Positions 1 through 11,200 of a DNA stretch of 64,000 nucleotides are shown in pieces. Each line of letters starts with the position of its first letter. The stretch's first letter is position 1. This stretch comes from Turnera subulata (taxonomy: Eukaryota; Streptophyta; Magnoliopsida; Malpighiales; Passifloraceae). Made by a program: the position numbers and the translations under genes. Below the pieces are notes generated by a model, which saw nothing but the letters and a program-made list of their open reading frames with translations, made no database searches and was not told the DNA's origin. The stretch is taken from assembly GCA_028386065.3 (NCBI GenBank), contig JAKUCV010006646.1, positions 1 to 64,000 on the forward strand, in the 5' to 3' direction.

Positions 1-296
1 CCGTCTCCGGCGGCGGAGTCCTGGGACTTGGAGAGCTCGACGAGCATCTTGGCGGCGGGCTGGAGGACCTCCATCTTGTTGAGGATGGTGGCGCCGTCGT
101 TGGTGATGATGACCTCGCCGCTGGGGGTGGAGATCATCTTGTCCATGCCCTTGGGGCCGAGGCTGGTGCGGACGGCATCGGCGACGGAGCACGCGGAGGT
201 GATGTTGACCTGGCGGATGTCCTCCTTGCGCTTGTTGTCCACGTAGGACTCGGTTTTGGACGAAGATCTGGGCGGCGCCACTGCAGGGGAAGCCAT
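1..296 (-). CDS. CCT4: T-complex protein 1 subunit delta (CCT4), first exon, partial
   Basis: CCT4 is one of eight subunits of the cytosolic chaperonin TRiC/CCT, which folds actin, tubulin and other proteins using ATP. The minus strand reads from an ATG at 296 for 98 codons to the window edge without a stop. After a short Ala/Pro/Ser-rich leader come [38 protein letters not shown] and [15 protein letters not shown]. This is the apical-proximal N-terminal block of group II chaperonins, ending just before the expected catalytic GDGT motif. The leader is typical of plant delta subunits. The start is chosen because it is the first ATG and the upstream DNA is AT-rich with stops. The remaining roughly 430 residues lie outside the window. 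Delta rather than another subunit is inferred from the [13 protein letters not shown] run. Confidence 0.93.
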   Translation of the reverse strand, partial: MASPAVAPPRSSSKTESYVDNKRKEDIRQVNITSACSVADAVRTSLGPKGMDKMISTPSGEVIITNDGATILNKMEVLQPAAKMLVELSKSQDSAAGD

Positions 297-921
297 TGAT
301 GTGAGAAGAAAAAAAAGGTAACCCTAGAAGTGAAGAAGAGAGTGTAGTAGGGAAACCCTAGAAAAAGTGTAGTAGCGTGGAGGAGAAAAGAGAGTGTTCT
401 GGAGAAACGGAGAAATGGGAGAGTAATTGGGTTTTAGGGGTCTATTCGCGTGAGTTTTAGATTAGAAATAAATTTCAAAATAAAAATGTACACTTTTAGC
501 CTTGGAGCTTGGAGTTTCCAAAAAGTATTTTTTCTACGCCATAAATTTTGTTTTGTAATTCTTTTTGTTTCGATCTCCATGATTATGTTTCGAGATGAAT
601 TTGAGGAAAAAAAAAATTGATCCACTAAATTCTTGTTGTATAATTTTTCTAAGTGTTTAAATTATAAAAATAATAAGTTTCATAATAATAGATTTACCAC
701 GAAATAAAGAACACTAATTTTTCACTTATTATGTGTCAAATTCGGGAGTATTAAAGTTCCTAAAAAAAAAATCGTGAGTATTAAAAATGGAGTTTAAGAA
801 TGCTATATAAATTATCTATGAAGGTTTTCTTTCAGCACTGTACCATTCTACTGTTTGCATATTATTGACTTTGTAATGTGAAGACCTAAATTTACAAAAT
901 TTATTTATGGGTTAATTTATG
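297..921. other. CCT4 promoter and leader, AT-rich spacer
   Basis: This is upstream DNA of CCT4, read on the minus strand. Two AACCCTA (telo-box) matches lie near 320 and 353 on the plus strand; such boxes are common in plant housekeeping and translation-related promoters. The rest is AT-rich and no coding signal is seen. Confidence 0.5.
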
Positions 922-1777
922 GGGAGACGATATCTGCACTCCACTACTTTATAACCACACTCCACTTTCACTTTTTAAATTACATAATGATAAAATTACC
1001 CCTATTAAAAGTTATCCTCACTTATCTGTTTTGGTTTACAAATTTTTCTAGTTTTTCTAGTAATGTAAAAATATTTTGGACATGTTTATTCTTTGTCAAT
1101 AATTATTAAATAATTTTCTTTTTCCAGAGAAACTTAAAACCTACATAATTTTCAATATAAAAAATATTTCCACTAAATTCTCAAAAAAAAAAAAAATTTC
1201 CACTAGATAATAAAACAAGAAAATGGCCTAATAAAATTATAGCATTTGTGCCCAGTAAAACAATGATTATAATTTTCCTTCGTAATCATTGTTTTGCTTT
1301 ATTTTTGTTTTTAATTTCTTTTTTATTTTAATGCATCATCTATCGCTTTATTTTTTTATACAATACAGTAGGCCATTTTCTTGTTTGAGAATGTGGAAAT
1401 AAAGCAAAACAATGATTACGAAGGAAAATTATAATCATTTTTTTACTGGGCACAAATGCTATAATTTTATTAGGCCATTTTCTTGTTTTATTATCTAGTG
1501 GAAATATTTTTTCTATTGAAAATTATGTAGGTTTTAAGTTTCTCTGGAAAAAGAAAATTATTTAATAATTATTGACAAAGAATAAACATGTCCAAAATAT
1601 TTTTAATGCAATTATCCACCTAGGAAAACTCGTGCCATTACATTACTAGAAAAATAAGAAAAATTTGTAAACCAGAACAGATAAGTGAGGATAACTTTTA
1701 ATAGGAGTAATTTAAAAAGTAAAAGTGGAGTGTGGTTATAAAGTAGTGGAGTGCAGATATCGTCTCCCTAATTTATG
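913..1777. mobile_element. Mutator-like foldback element with 9-bp target duplication
   Basis: The element runs from 922 to 1768 (847 bp). It starts GGGAGACGATATCTGCACTC and ends with the reverse complement. The arms are about 380 nt (922-1304 and 1397-1768) and nearly fully complementary around a loop of about 90 nt. It is flanked by the perfect 9-bp direct repeat TAATTTATG (913-921 and 1769-1777). Long terminal inverted repeats with a 9-bp duplication are the hallmark of Mutator-like elements. There is no transposase, so it is non-autonomous. The right arm holds about 35 extra bases near 1605-1640. A second short copy of AGGCCATTTTCTTGTTT lies in the loop (about 1369-1385), which points to internal rearrangement. 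Its transcript would form a very long hairpin. Confidence 0.88.
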
Positions 1778-2963
1778 ATAGTAAATCATATTACAAATAT
1801 GAGTAAATTAGCCAAAACTTGTGTTTGATCATATGATAGGCTACCGATACAAGTCGATTGTCCTAATGCAATTGTAATTATATAATTGCTATTTATTCAC
1901 AATTATATGGTACAAACTATTTATTCACAGATGATTTTTATACAATATTTTGTTTTTGATTTTCTAGAAAAATATATCAACACATTATTCAGATAAAATA
2001 AGTCACGTTAAAATTATTATTATTTTTAGTTGAGTATAACTATATACAAAAGATGCCATTAATTCATATACATATGGTGCAATTATAGGTAATTAACAAC
2101 ATGAGTTAGTGTAAATATTTTATTTTTTTGGAAATGATATTCATTCCATTCAGATGGGTACAAGGCGGACACATAATAGCATCTAGCTAGTACAAATTGT
2201 ACACTTAGTCCATTACAGAAATTGAAGAGCAAGATCTCCAAAACTTCTTTTTAAAGACATTAATTTACGGTACTATGCTTTTTTTTTATGCTAATCGATA
2301 TTTTGTTGATATATCATATTATTTACAGCTGCTAGAAGAAGATAAAAACACCCGCCACTCTTTGAGAGCCTGTTTGAGCAGAGCCCCAAATACACATTAG
2401 GTTAGGTGAATTGCATGGAAATAAACTAATTGGCTTCACATATAAGCATACAAAGAAGGAGAGTTGTTGACTCCAAGTATGTTGCAATGGAGGACGAAAC
2501 ACTTCTAGTTGAATTTGAACACCATGGCTAGTACACATCCTTTTCAACTGCTTTAAGCTCCATGGAAATAATAGCGCAAAAAAAAAAAACCTCATCAAGT
2601 CAAGATCAGTTTGGTTTCCAAGTAGATTGGGCCAAAGATCTCCCGTAACTACCATCAAATAGTAGAGAGTGCTTAGATCTCTGAATAGATCAGCCCAATA
2701 AACTCTTTGGAACTCTAGATCTGGGTTGATATCACTCCACTTGACAAAAGAAACCTCCATAAAAGATGAATAAAATTGCCCAACAATAGCAAAGAAAAAT
2801 TGCTAAAAAGTAACTAAAGCAACTATCAAACTAAAGGGTAAAAGAAAAGCAAATAAGAAAAGAAAGAAGTGGGGCTTACCATTGGGCAAGGAAGTACCAG
2901 CGACAACCCCTAGTTTTTAGTTTTGAAGAAGGCATTGAGAAAGAGAGAAACACGTGAATTTTT
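1778..2963. other. AT-rich intergenic DNA, no supported gene
   Basis: This is AT-rich sequence with short homopolymers. A 142-codon ATG-started frame on the minus strand (2332-2760) has no recognised domain and includes a run of Phe codons from poly(A). I do not call it a gene. Confidence 0.4.
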
Positions 2964-5900
2964 TGAAACACCCCGACCTAAATTTACCCGACATACAGTG
3001 ATTACCAACAACAGTGCCGACACGTGGCACAAACTGTGTAATACAACAGAAAGCCGACCCAACAACAAAAGCATAGCACCCGACTTCGGAAATCTTAATA
3101 ACAACAGCACAACAGAAGCATTTTTAATTTAATGTCAACATATGCAAAGCCCGATGCAGCTAATGGATCCGAGTCCTGCCCGAGGGGTGCGCCGCAGCTT
3201 GCCTCGTACGTTCCTGCACTACAAACAACTCTACCTACGGGATGAAATCCCGCAGGCGAGGGGTGAGTCTGAAGTGCTCACCGACGAAGGATAAATAGAG
3301 ATATGTAGTCAACCATAATACTTTTGAAGTAAACACAGACAATCACAACACAAGACTCTACCAAAACACAACTGAGCCAAGACCAAAAGAATATTTATTA
3401 TTATTATCAATTTTATCTTCCGGGCCCCTGTCACTGGACAAGCTAGGGTCGTACCTGGTTATTAACTAATTCCGGATGCCAGGCCAAAACACAATCCGGG
3501 ATCAACATCCCAATCACAACCAATCCGAGTTCAACATCCCAATATCAACAAATCCGGGATCAACATCCCAATAACAACATCATCTGGGATCAACATCCCC
3601 AACAACCAAACCATACCGGCCATGACACCACAGAACTAGCCTCTAACCATCTAGTCGTACCACTACTTTCCACGTGACAATTATATCATCATCTCAAATT
3701 CAGTCCAATTCCATTTCTCTTTCATCAATTAACCAATTTGTTATTATCTCAGATTAATCCATAGACTCATCCAACCAACAATCTCATATCACCAATTATT
3801 CACGTTTAGCAGTTCAACGATTACTCATAATACCACAGACCAACAACACAATCTAGCAACATCATCAGCAAATACCACAGCAATCAAATAATAATCAAAA
3901 ATCATCTCAGTAGTTTAATCAAACAACAAAAATACACACACAGTACTACGGGCACATATCCAAGGTTATCCATCCTCACCTGATGTGTCTCTGAAACTGC
4001 TATCCGGTCAAACCTCGATACCCTATATGTATAAATAGAAACACAATAATCACTTATAATGCACAACAAAATGATTATGCATGATACCGGTTTAACATTT
4101 ATTAGACGGCTTTTCTGTTCATTTTAGTATCTCCATAATTATCTTATTACCAAACAGTTCATCCGACTTGGTGGCAATTAATTTAATCCAACGGTTATAT
4201 TAAGTGTACTTGTTTAAGTCAAAAACCGAAACCGAGCGTCCAAGCCGATATTCCGGCCCTTAGGTCGCTTAGGATAAGAAAATACATATATACACAAATA
4301 CGTTATATAAATTATATATAGAAAATTATATTTAATAAATAAATTGAATCATGACCCATACTCGTGGTCTATTCAATACTAAATAATATTTCATAAGGTA
4401 TTTATCCTCGATCAAATAATATTAATAAATACATATTCATCTAATAAGAAAAGGTTGTAAAACATTAAATACGTAAAAATGGCATATAAGTAAAATACCC
4501 GATAGTAATACCGTTAAATAGAAAATATCATCATCGGTAAGAAATCATTATAGTCGAAATACGGTATAAGTAACTATTTATAACTACACATATATATATT
4601 CGATAATAACAAAAATCAGTGGTCGAAATATTATAACCTTGAATAAAATAAAATCTTAGATAAATAATACTTCGAAATAATATTCAGTTGATAAAACCGT
4701 TTCACGAAAATAATACTATCAATAATTAAGTTAGCCGATCATATGGTATTAAATAATTGTATTGTAATATTGCAAAAATAATATTTTTCAAATACGTATG
4801 TGAGTATTTAACTAGCAACTTAGGTAGAGTTAAAAGTAATAGTAGTACTATAGCTCATTAAATAATATAACAGTTATTTAATATTAAATGGAATGAAATT
4901 CATACGTAATAATATAACAGATTAATGTAAAATCACTTAGTGGTAAATAATGTATCCAGTAATATGAAGATATAGCAGGTATATATAGTATTCTGTCAAG
5001 CCAATAATACAAATCTTAATATTCTAAAAGTATAATAATAAAACATCTTATGGTCATAAAGTGAATTTCGTTCAGATATATACTCATTAAACTTATAAAT
5101 ACATAATTAAATCCAAATAGATGACATCATTTTTAATCCGTAAATTAAATCATTTACCACTTAATTATATAATTCGTCCATATGTATATATATTACTCAT
5201 CCATCGGTTTTGTTAATAGGTCCGTCAAGCGCGTGTATGTCACGGGAACATGGGCCTCCACACATTCGGCCCGTTTCCGAGCCCATTTGTGCACCGAGCC
5301 CAAACCCGAGCCTATGGTGTAGATGAGTCCGAGGAATTACCAAAACAACCCGTCCATCGAGTTGCGTTTGCTGAAGAGTATACTGTTCACTCCAGAAGAT
5401 ACCCGAGACTGCTGGAAGCTCGTCGAAATCCGGCTGCTACTATTCACTGTAATCCACAACACACCAAAGGTCCTCTGCTACTGTTGTTTACTCATCCAAG
5501 ACACCCAATCCACCACGCAGAATCGTCAGTGAACCGGCCACCAACATCACCACCATCCCATGGCTATCCAAAGCACACGGTAACATCACATCCACAGCCA
5601 TACAACATCGGTGACAACAACAACACAACCACAATCACCCAATTAACACAACACAAAAGAAACAAGAAAACCCAAGACCCGATTAGTTCCTGATTCGAAT
5701 TGAAGGAAGGAAGAAAAGAAATAGCAAAAGGGAAACAAAGGCAGGGGCAAGGACTGTCGTGGGTCTTACCCACGCGGTGGCGACCTGAGCAGAGCAGAGC
5801 AGAAGATCGGGCAGTGAGGGAAGGAGAGGTACCGACTTCGTCGTCCTTTGTTGCTGGCGTGGCAGTGAAAAGACTCTACTCACCTGGGGTGACCACCACA

Positions 5901-7118
5901 CCACAGGACGCCACCGCGCACAGCACCACTACTGCAAGCTCGATCGCCTCCTCCTACCTCGCGATGACGCCGCCACCACCACGAACTCAACACCGCCGTG
6001 CACAGGAGATCGGGTCTCTTTTTCCTCCTCCGCCGCTACCGCCGACGACGAGCAAGTCGTCGCCTTCTCGCCACGTCGCCTCGCCCAGTCGCTCCACCCG
6101 AGGCGACATCGTGAGCCACCGAACAGAGGAGCGACATCGCCGCCCCTGTCACCGTCCGATCCCGACCTCACCTAGCTCGTCTCGATTTGCCTCTCGGTCC
6201 ATCACCGTCGTAGCAGCGATTGGGGACGCTGTTTGGTGCCGCTCGCGTGTCTCAACCCCACAACCACGAGGGCGAAGGGAAAAAGGAGGGGGTTGGTGTC
6301 GGTGACTGGTGGTAGGGGACAGGGGAGAGGAAGAGAGGAAGAAGGAAGAGGAGAAGGGGGAAGGAGATGGTGTGAGGAAATCGGGTAGAGGGAGGAGGAG
6401 AGAAAAGATAAGGAGAAAAAGAAGAGAAAACAAAAGGAAACAGAAAGAAAAGATAGGGAGGGGCCGGTGTGTGGAAAATCAGGGAAGAAAAGAAAAAAAA
6501 AAGAAAAGAGGTGGGGTAGGGCGGCAGAAGAAAAACCGGGAGAGAGAAGAGAAGAAAGAAAGAAAAGAGAGAGAAAGAAGAGCGGCCACGATTGGCCGAA
6601 CCGGTTTTCCGTCCCGAGTCCGAAAATACAACTTGGGCTCGAAAAATCCGATTAATACCCCTGAGCGCCGTCCAAGTCTCGGAAATGAAAACCGAGGCTC
6701 GGTTAGTTGTAAAGGAGGCTCGGAAATCCAGAGTAACCCTCAGAATTAAATTCCGACGCTCGGTTATTCCCGGAAAAACCCTCGGTAAAACTCGGTCCGA
6801 TAGAATTCATCGAATTACGACGTTTAAATTTCTTTTTAAATTATAATCAGTAATATATGTGTAACTTACATTTCCAGCCAAAATTTTTGTAAGTGTTTTA
6901 TCATTTTTGTTGATTAGGTAAATCTTAATAATAATGGTAACAACAATAACAATAATAATAGTAATTTTGAGTGTAGTAAAAATAATAGTGAAGATAATGA
7001 AAATTAACTCGGATTGGTAAAAGTCTTGATTAACCGCGTTAAAATTTTATTAACCACCGTAAAAGTCAAAAGAGCTTGGTAAAATTACGAAAATTTTACC
7101 CGGATCGTTACATTTTTA
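2959..7118 (-). mobile_element. Solo LTR of a Tekay/Del-like Gypsy retroelement (4.15 kb)
   Basis: On the plus strand the LTR begins TGAAACACCCCGACC at 2964 and ends CGGATCGTTACA at 7113, flanked by TTTTT on both sides (2959-2963 and 7114-7118). The ends match the LTR of the coding copy at 29816-32747, whose genes are on the minus strand, so this LTR is also in minus orientation. No internal region or second LTR follows, so it is a solo LTR, the product of unequal recombination between two LTRs. It carries the family landmarks: a cluster of GGGAT-x4-ATCCC palindromes (about 3495-3600), a GC-rich section (5250-6300) and a purine-rich tract (6310-6590). It is about 1.2 kb longer than the two sister LTRs, mainly through AT-rich DNA around 4060-5230. 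The T-only duplication is weak evidence alone. Confidence 0.82.
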
Positions 7119-8252
7119 GTGGGTTTCAATGACTAGTAGAAACAGGGGAACCCAATGTCTACACCCGTCTTTATTCCAGTTTAAAACTTGTAAGTTCATG
7201 AGTTATGACCTATATGAGTTGAAAGCTTGTAAGTTCATGAGTTGAGGCAAGCTGTGATGAGGGTGCGTATTGATTTACAAGGTGTAATGCGGGTTAGCTA
7301 ATTAACAATTGCTTAATTAAGTCCTAATTACCTAATAATTGCCTAATCAAGACTTTTTAATATCTCTTTCTCATGTTAAAAGAGCATTTATTTAATGGAG
7401 CTTAAAATTTGCACAAAACGAGTTGTGTAAGTCACAATTCACTAGAATTACAATAACAAACTCATCACCAAAAGGAATGAGATCATCTACGATGTGCCAA
7501 ATTTCTCAATACAACAATCATTACACATCTAGGGGTACATTTCTATTTCAGAACTTGATCAAACTGTAACTGGACCAGATCCAATCACTTCCTGAAACGG
7601 ATCCAATCCAATGCCCAAATTGATCCAAACCCGATCGAAGTTCAACTCGGTGGAATTGTTGGGGTCCGCTACAAGTTTCAAATAGTACAGATTCAGAATC
7701 ATATTTCGGGCTCTTTAATTTTTTTTTGGCACTTTGACCGTTAAATAAAATTTATCCGCATCTCGTCCCATCCGCCAACAGAAGCAGCAACATCTCAAAA
7801 AATCTTCTCACTCGCCTAAGCATAGAAAAGAAACAGAACACGCTCCATTTCACAGGTCAATCACAGTGGGACCCAAGACTCTGCCAATTAACGTCCCGCG
7901 TTATTTCCACGCTCCAGGTCCTTCATTCCAGAAAGTACCAAAAAAAAACTACAAAAGAAAAATAAAAAATGCGAGAAGAAAAGAAGGAAACAAAAAATGA
8001 CAAGCCCTAACTGACTTACTGAAACACCAAGGCACTACTAAGTACTAACCAACCAACCCTTTTTTTTTTTTTCCATTTCACTTCTTCTCCAACAAACAAA
8101 CACAAAACTACGGGAAAAAGAAAAAAAAATAAAACCCTAACCCTAATTCTCTCCCAAGCAAAATTCCCCCGCTCCCCCTCCACCTCCACCAATGCTCTAG
8201 GCAAAACCCCTTCCTCAGCTCTCACCAACCCCTCCCCACCGCACCTCTCACC
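7119..8252 (+). promoter_or_regulatory. Upstream region and leader of the 2OG oxygenase gene
   Basis: This holds the promoter and 5' leader of the gene starting at 8253. About 7188-7245 contains a short duplication (CTTGTAAGTTCATGAGTT twice). A double telo-box AAACCCTAACCCTAA lies at 8132-8146, followed by C-rich leader sequence typical of a plant 5' UTR. No clear TATA box was found. Confidence 0.45.
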
Positions 8253-11200
8253 ATGTCCGGCGATCCCCCGGCCGCCGGGGGCGGCTTGAACGGCGGAGGA
8301 TCGGGGAATCCCGCACCTCCGGCTGCCACGCCGCTGGTGGTGCCGAGCCAGAGGCTGAGGCTTAACCCCAACAAGGATCATAAGCCGGAGAGCTACGAGG
8401 ATCTGCAATTGGACTTCAGTCCCTCGGTTTTCAGCTCACTGGAGCGGTATTTGCCTCCGAGCATGCTCGGCGTCAGCAGAGACGATAAGGTGAAGTTCAT
8501 GAGGGATATTCTGCTCAAGTACCTGCCCCACGGGGAGCGAACCAGAGTAAGCTACTCATTCAAAGCGAGTTTATTTATTATTTTAATTCTTTTACCGGAA
8601 TTGTCGTTTTTTTTTTCTCTCTCTCTCTTTTGTACATTTTTTGGCTCTCGGTTTTTACTTGGCGGATAGGGGGTGGAAATGGGGGATGATAGTGTTATAA
8701 TGTTTGTGGATTTTGTGTTCGCGTGTTAGGGTTTTGTGGCTTGCTTTATTGTCCTTTTGATTTATAACGGGCAATGCGACTCTTGCCGAAATGGCGAGAA
8801 TGCCCCTAGGCCGAGATGTTGGGCAAAATTGGGAGTTAATTGCTCAAGGAAGGAAATATTGGCAAAAGATGAAACTTTTATCAGCTCGGATAAATTTTTT
8901 AAAACTTTTCAATTCAGCACTTAACCGCCTAAAAGTATGTGTACTGGATTGTAAATTTCTCATCGTTGTTAAATCTATTCCTAGTTCCTCTGTCCCTTGG
9001 GAGGCAGAGTTAGCTTTGAACTGAAACTTCTTCAACGTTGATCTTTGACACTCATCACATGTGCGATCTTCTAATGCAAGTAGGAAACCTACCCAATAAA
9101 CGCACTGGTTAATGGCTGTTTGTGCTTGAAACTGTTGGCAATCATCATTTATTGGGCTAACGATTTATTTGCTGCAAAAGAAAAGGAAATTGGTTACTGT
9201 TCCATAAGATTAACTAAGTTTTTTTAATTTTCTGCAAACTCAATATTCAAGTGTCCTTCTGACATGATTTTTTTATCAGGCTCAGAGGCATAGAGAGTAC
9301 AGGCAGAAGATAATTTCAAATTATCAGGTATTACTCACTATAACTCTTGAATGCTTCATTCGAATCGTGGACAAGCTGGGTAGCCACTGGACAATATGAA
9401 TTCCAAATTGGTCTTGTTTCTGATAATTTGATTCTGGAATCTTACATTATTTTGCCTAAGTCGTGCTTCTCGGAAAAGTATCTGATGCTTTTCTATTTTA
9501 AAAATGTAAAGCTGTCAGTCTTTTTTGCTCGAATGTTCTTTGTCTTCATTGTAAGATGCTAATTATCATCATTGATGCAATTTTTTAATTATCATCATTG
9601 ATGCAATTTTTTGTTCTTATTATGCGAGACCAATTTTTTATGCATTCATTCAATTCATTTCAACAATTTGTATTTTGGTTTATTTTCTGTTGGATGAACC
9701 AGTAAGGTGTCTGATAGTGATCAGATTTCGTTGATGAGTCAAGAGTGTATGGCAAGATATTAGTGGAGAAACCGAGAAGAAAGATAATTCATTGGGTTAT
9801 CGTTGGCATTAACCTTCTGGAACTTTTTGATGTGTACCTTGATTTCACCCTTAGGGGTGTATTTTGTATTTTACAAAGAAATTAGGCTTGGGTTTGATTT
9901 GATGTTTATCAATTTTGCCATCAAGAGATGATTCTGTTGCCTTATGGAATATGCTTTCTGATGTTTGTGCAGCCTTTACATCGTGAGATATACACGATGC
10001 ACCCCACATCTTTCTTTGTTCCTTCCTTCATCAAGGCAATCAGTCAAAATACAGAGGAAAGCTTCAAAAGTATTATGTCAGAACCCTGTCCTGGTGTATT
10101 TACTTTTGAGATGCTGCAGCCACGCTTCTGTCAGTTAGTACTAGCTGAGGTAAATCCAATAGTCTAATTGTCATGTGTAATCTATACCAAATATTTACCT
10201 CAGACGGTGGTTTAAAGTATTCTTTCTGTTATTCAGTTCTATCTCATGCTAATTTGATTTCCAAGGTTGAACACTTTGAGTCGTGGGTTAATGATGTTAA
10301 ATTTCGGATAATGAGACCAAATACGATGAACAAGTATGGTGCTGTTCTTGATGATTTCGGCCTTGAAACAATGCTTGACAAGCTTATGGAAGGTTTTATC
10401 CGTCCCATGTCTAAAGGTGAACTTTTTATATCAGACTTACTTATTCATTTTATTTAGTTGAAATTGTAACAGCAAACCAAATATTTCTTTGTTTATTGAA
10501 TCCACCAACAAAATTTGGGTTGTAAGAATTATTTCTTCTCTGCAGTTTTCTTTCCTGAAGTTGGTGGATCAACTCTGGATTCGCATCATGGGTTCGTTGT
10601 TGAATATGGTAAAGACAGAGATGTTGACTTGGGTAGGTAGTTATACTGCATCCGCTTGCAACTTATAGTCATGATCATTTTCTCTTTTTTAAAAAATTCT
10701 GGTATTTTATAGCCTATATGAGTACGGGTAAGTCTACAGCACCATAACCTTGGTAATATTGAATGTGAAATGTCTTCTCATTGCAGACTGGCAAACTATG
10801 CATATATAATTGTGTGGTGTTATATTCTTTTCAATACAAGAAAAACCCCAATTCAACATCTTTAGATTCAGATTAATATCTTTGTTAGTGTAACCCATTC
10901 TGTCGACGACCCTAAATTGCCTCTGCGGGGCTTCTTAGTCGATATAATGACTCTGACATTAGATATTTGCTCTTCTGGTGGCACTAGAGTGATCAAGTTT
11001 TGGTCTGTGATTGAGCTTTCCTTCCTAATCCCAACTTATTTGCTTTCATGAATTATTCAAAATTACTGCTGATGCTGCTTAAGAAGTATGTATTAAAGGA
11101 TGTTCCATACATGGACTCCTTAGAAGATGGTTTCTGGGTCTATAACATCACATTGAGTTTTATTTGGGGATTACTACTCTGCATAGATGTTCCCAATTGT

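Noticed and set aside
2332..2760. 142-codon ATG-started frame on the minus strand
   Set aside because: No recognised domain, a Phe run from a poly(A) stretch, no promoter and surrounding repeats. It is most likely chance or an old relic.
5250..6846. Several long frames on both strands in GC-rich and purine-rich DNA
   Set aside because: They lie inside the solo LTR and are low-complexity (Arg/Pro/Lys/Glu-rich) compositional artefacts.
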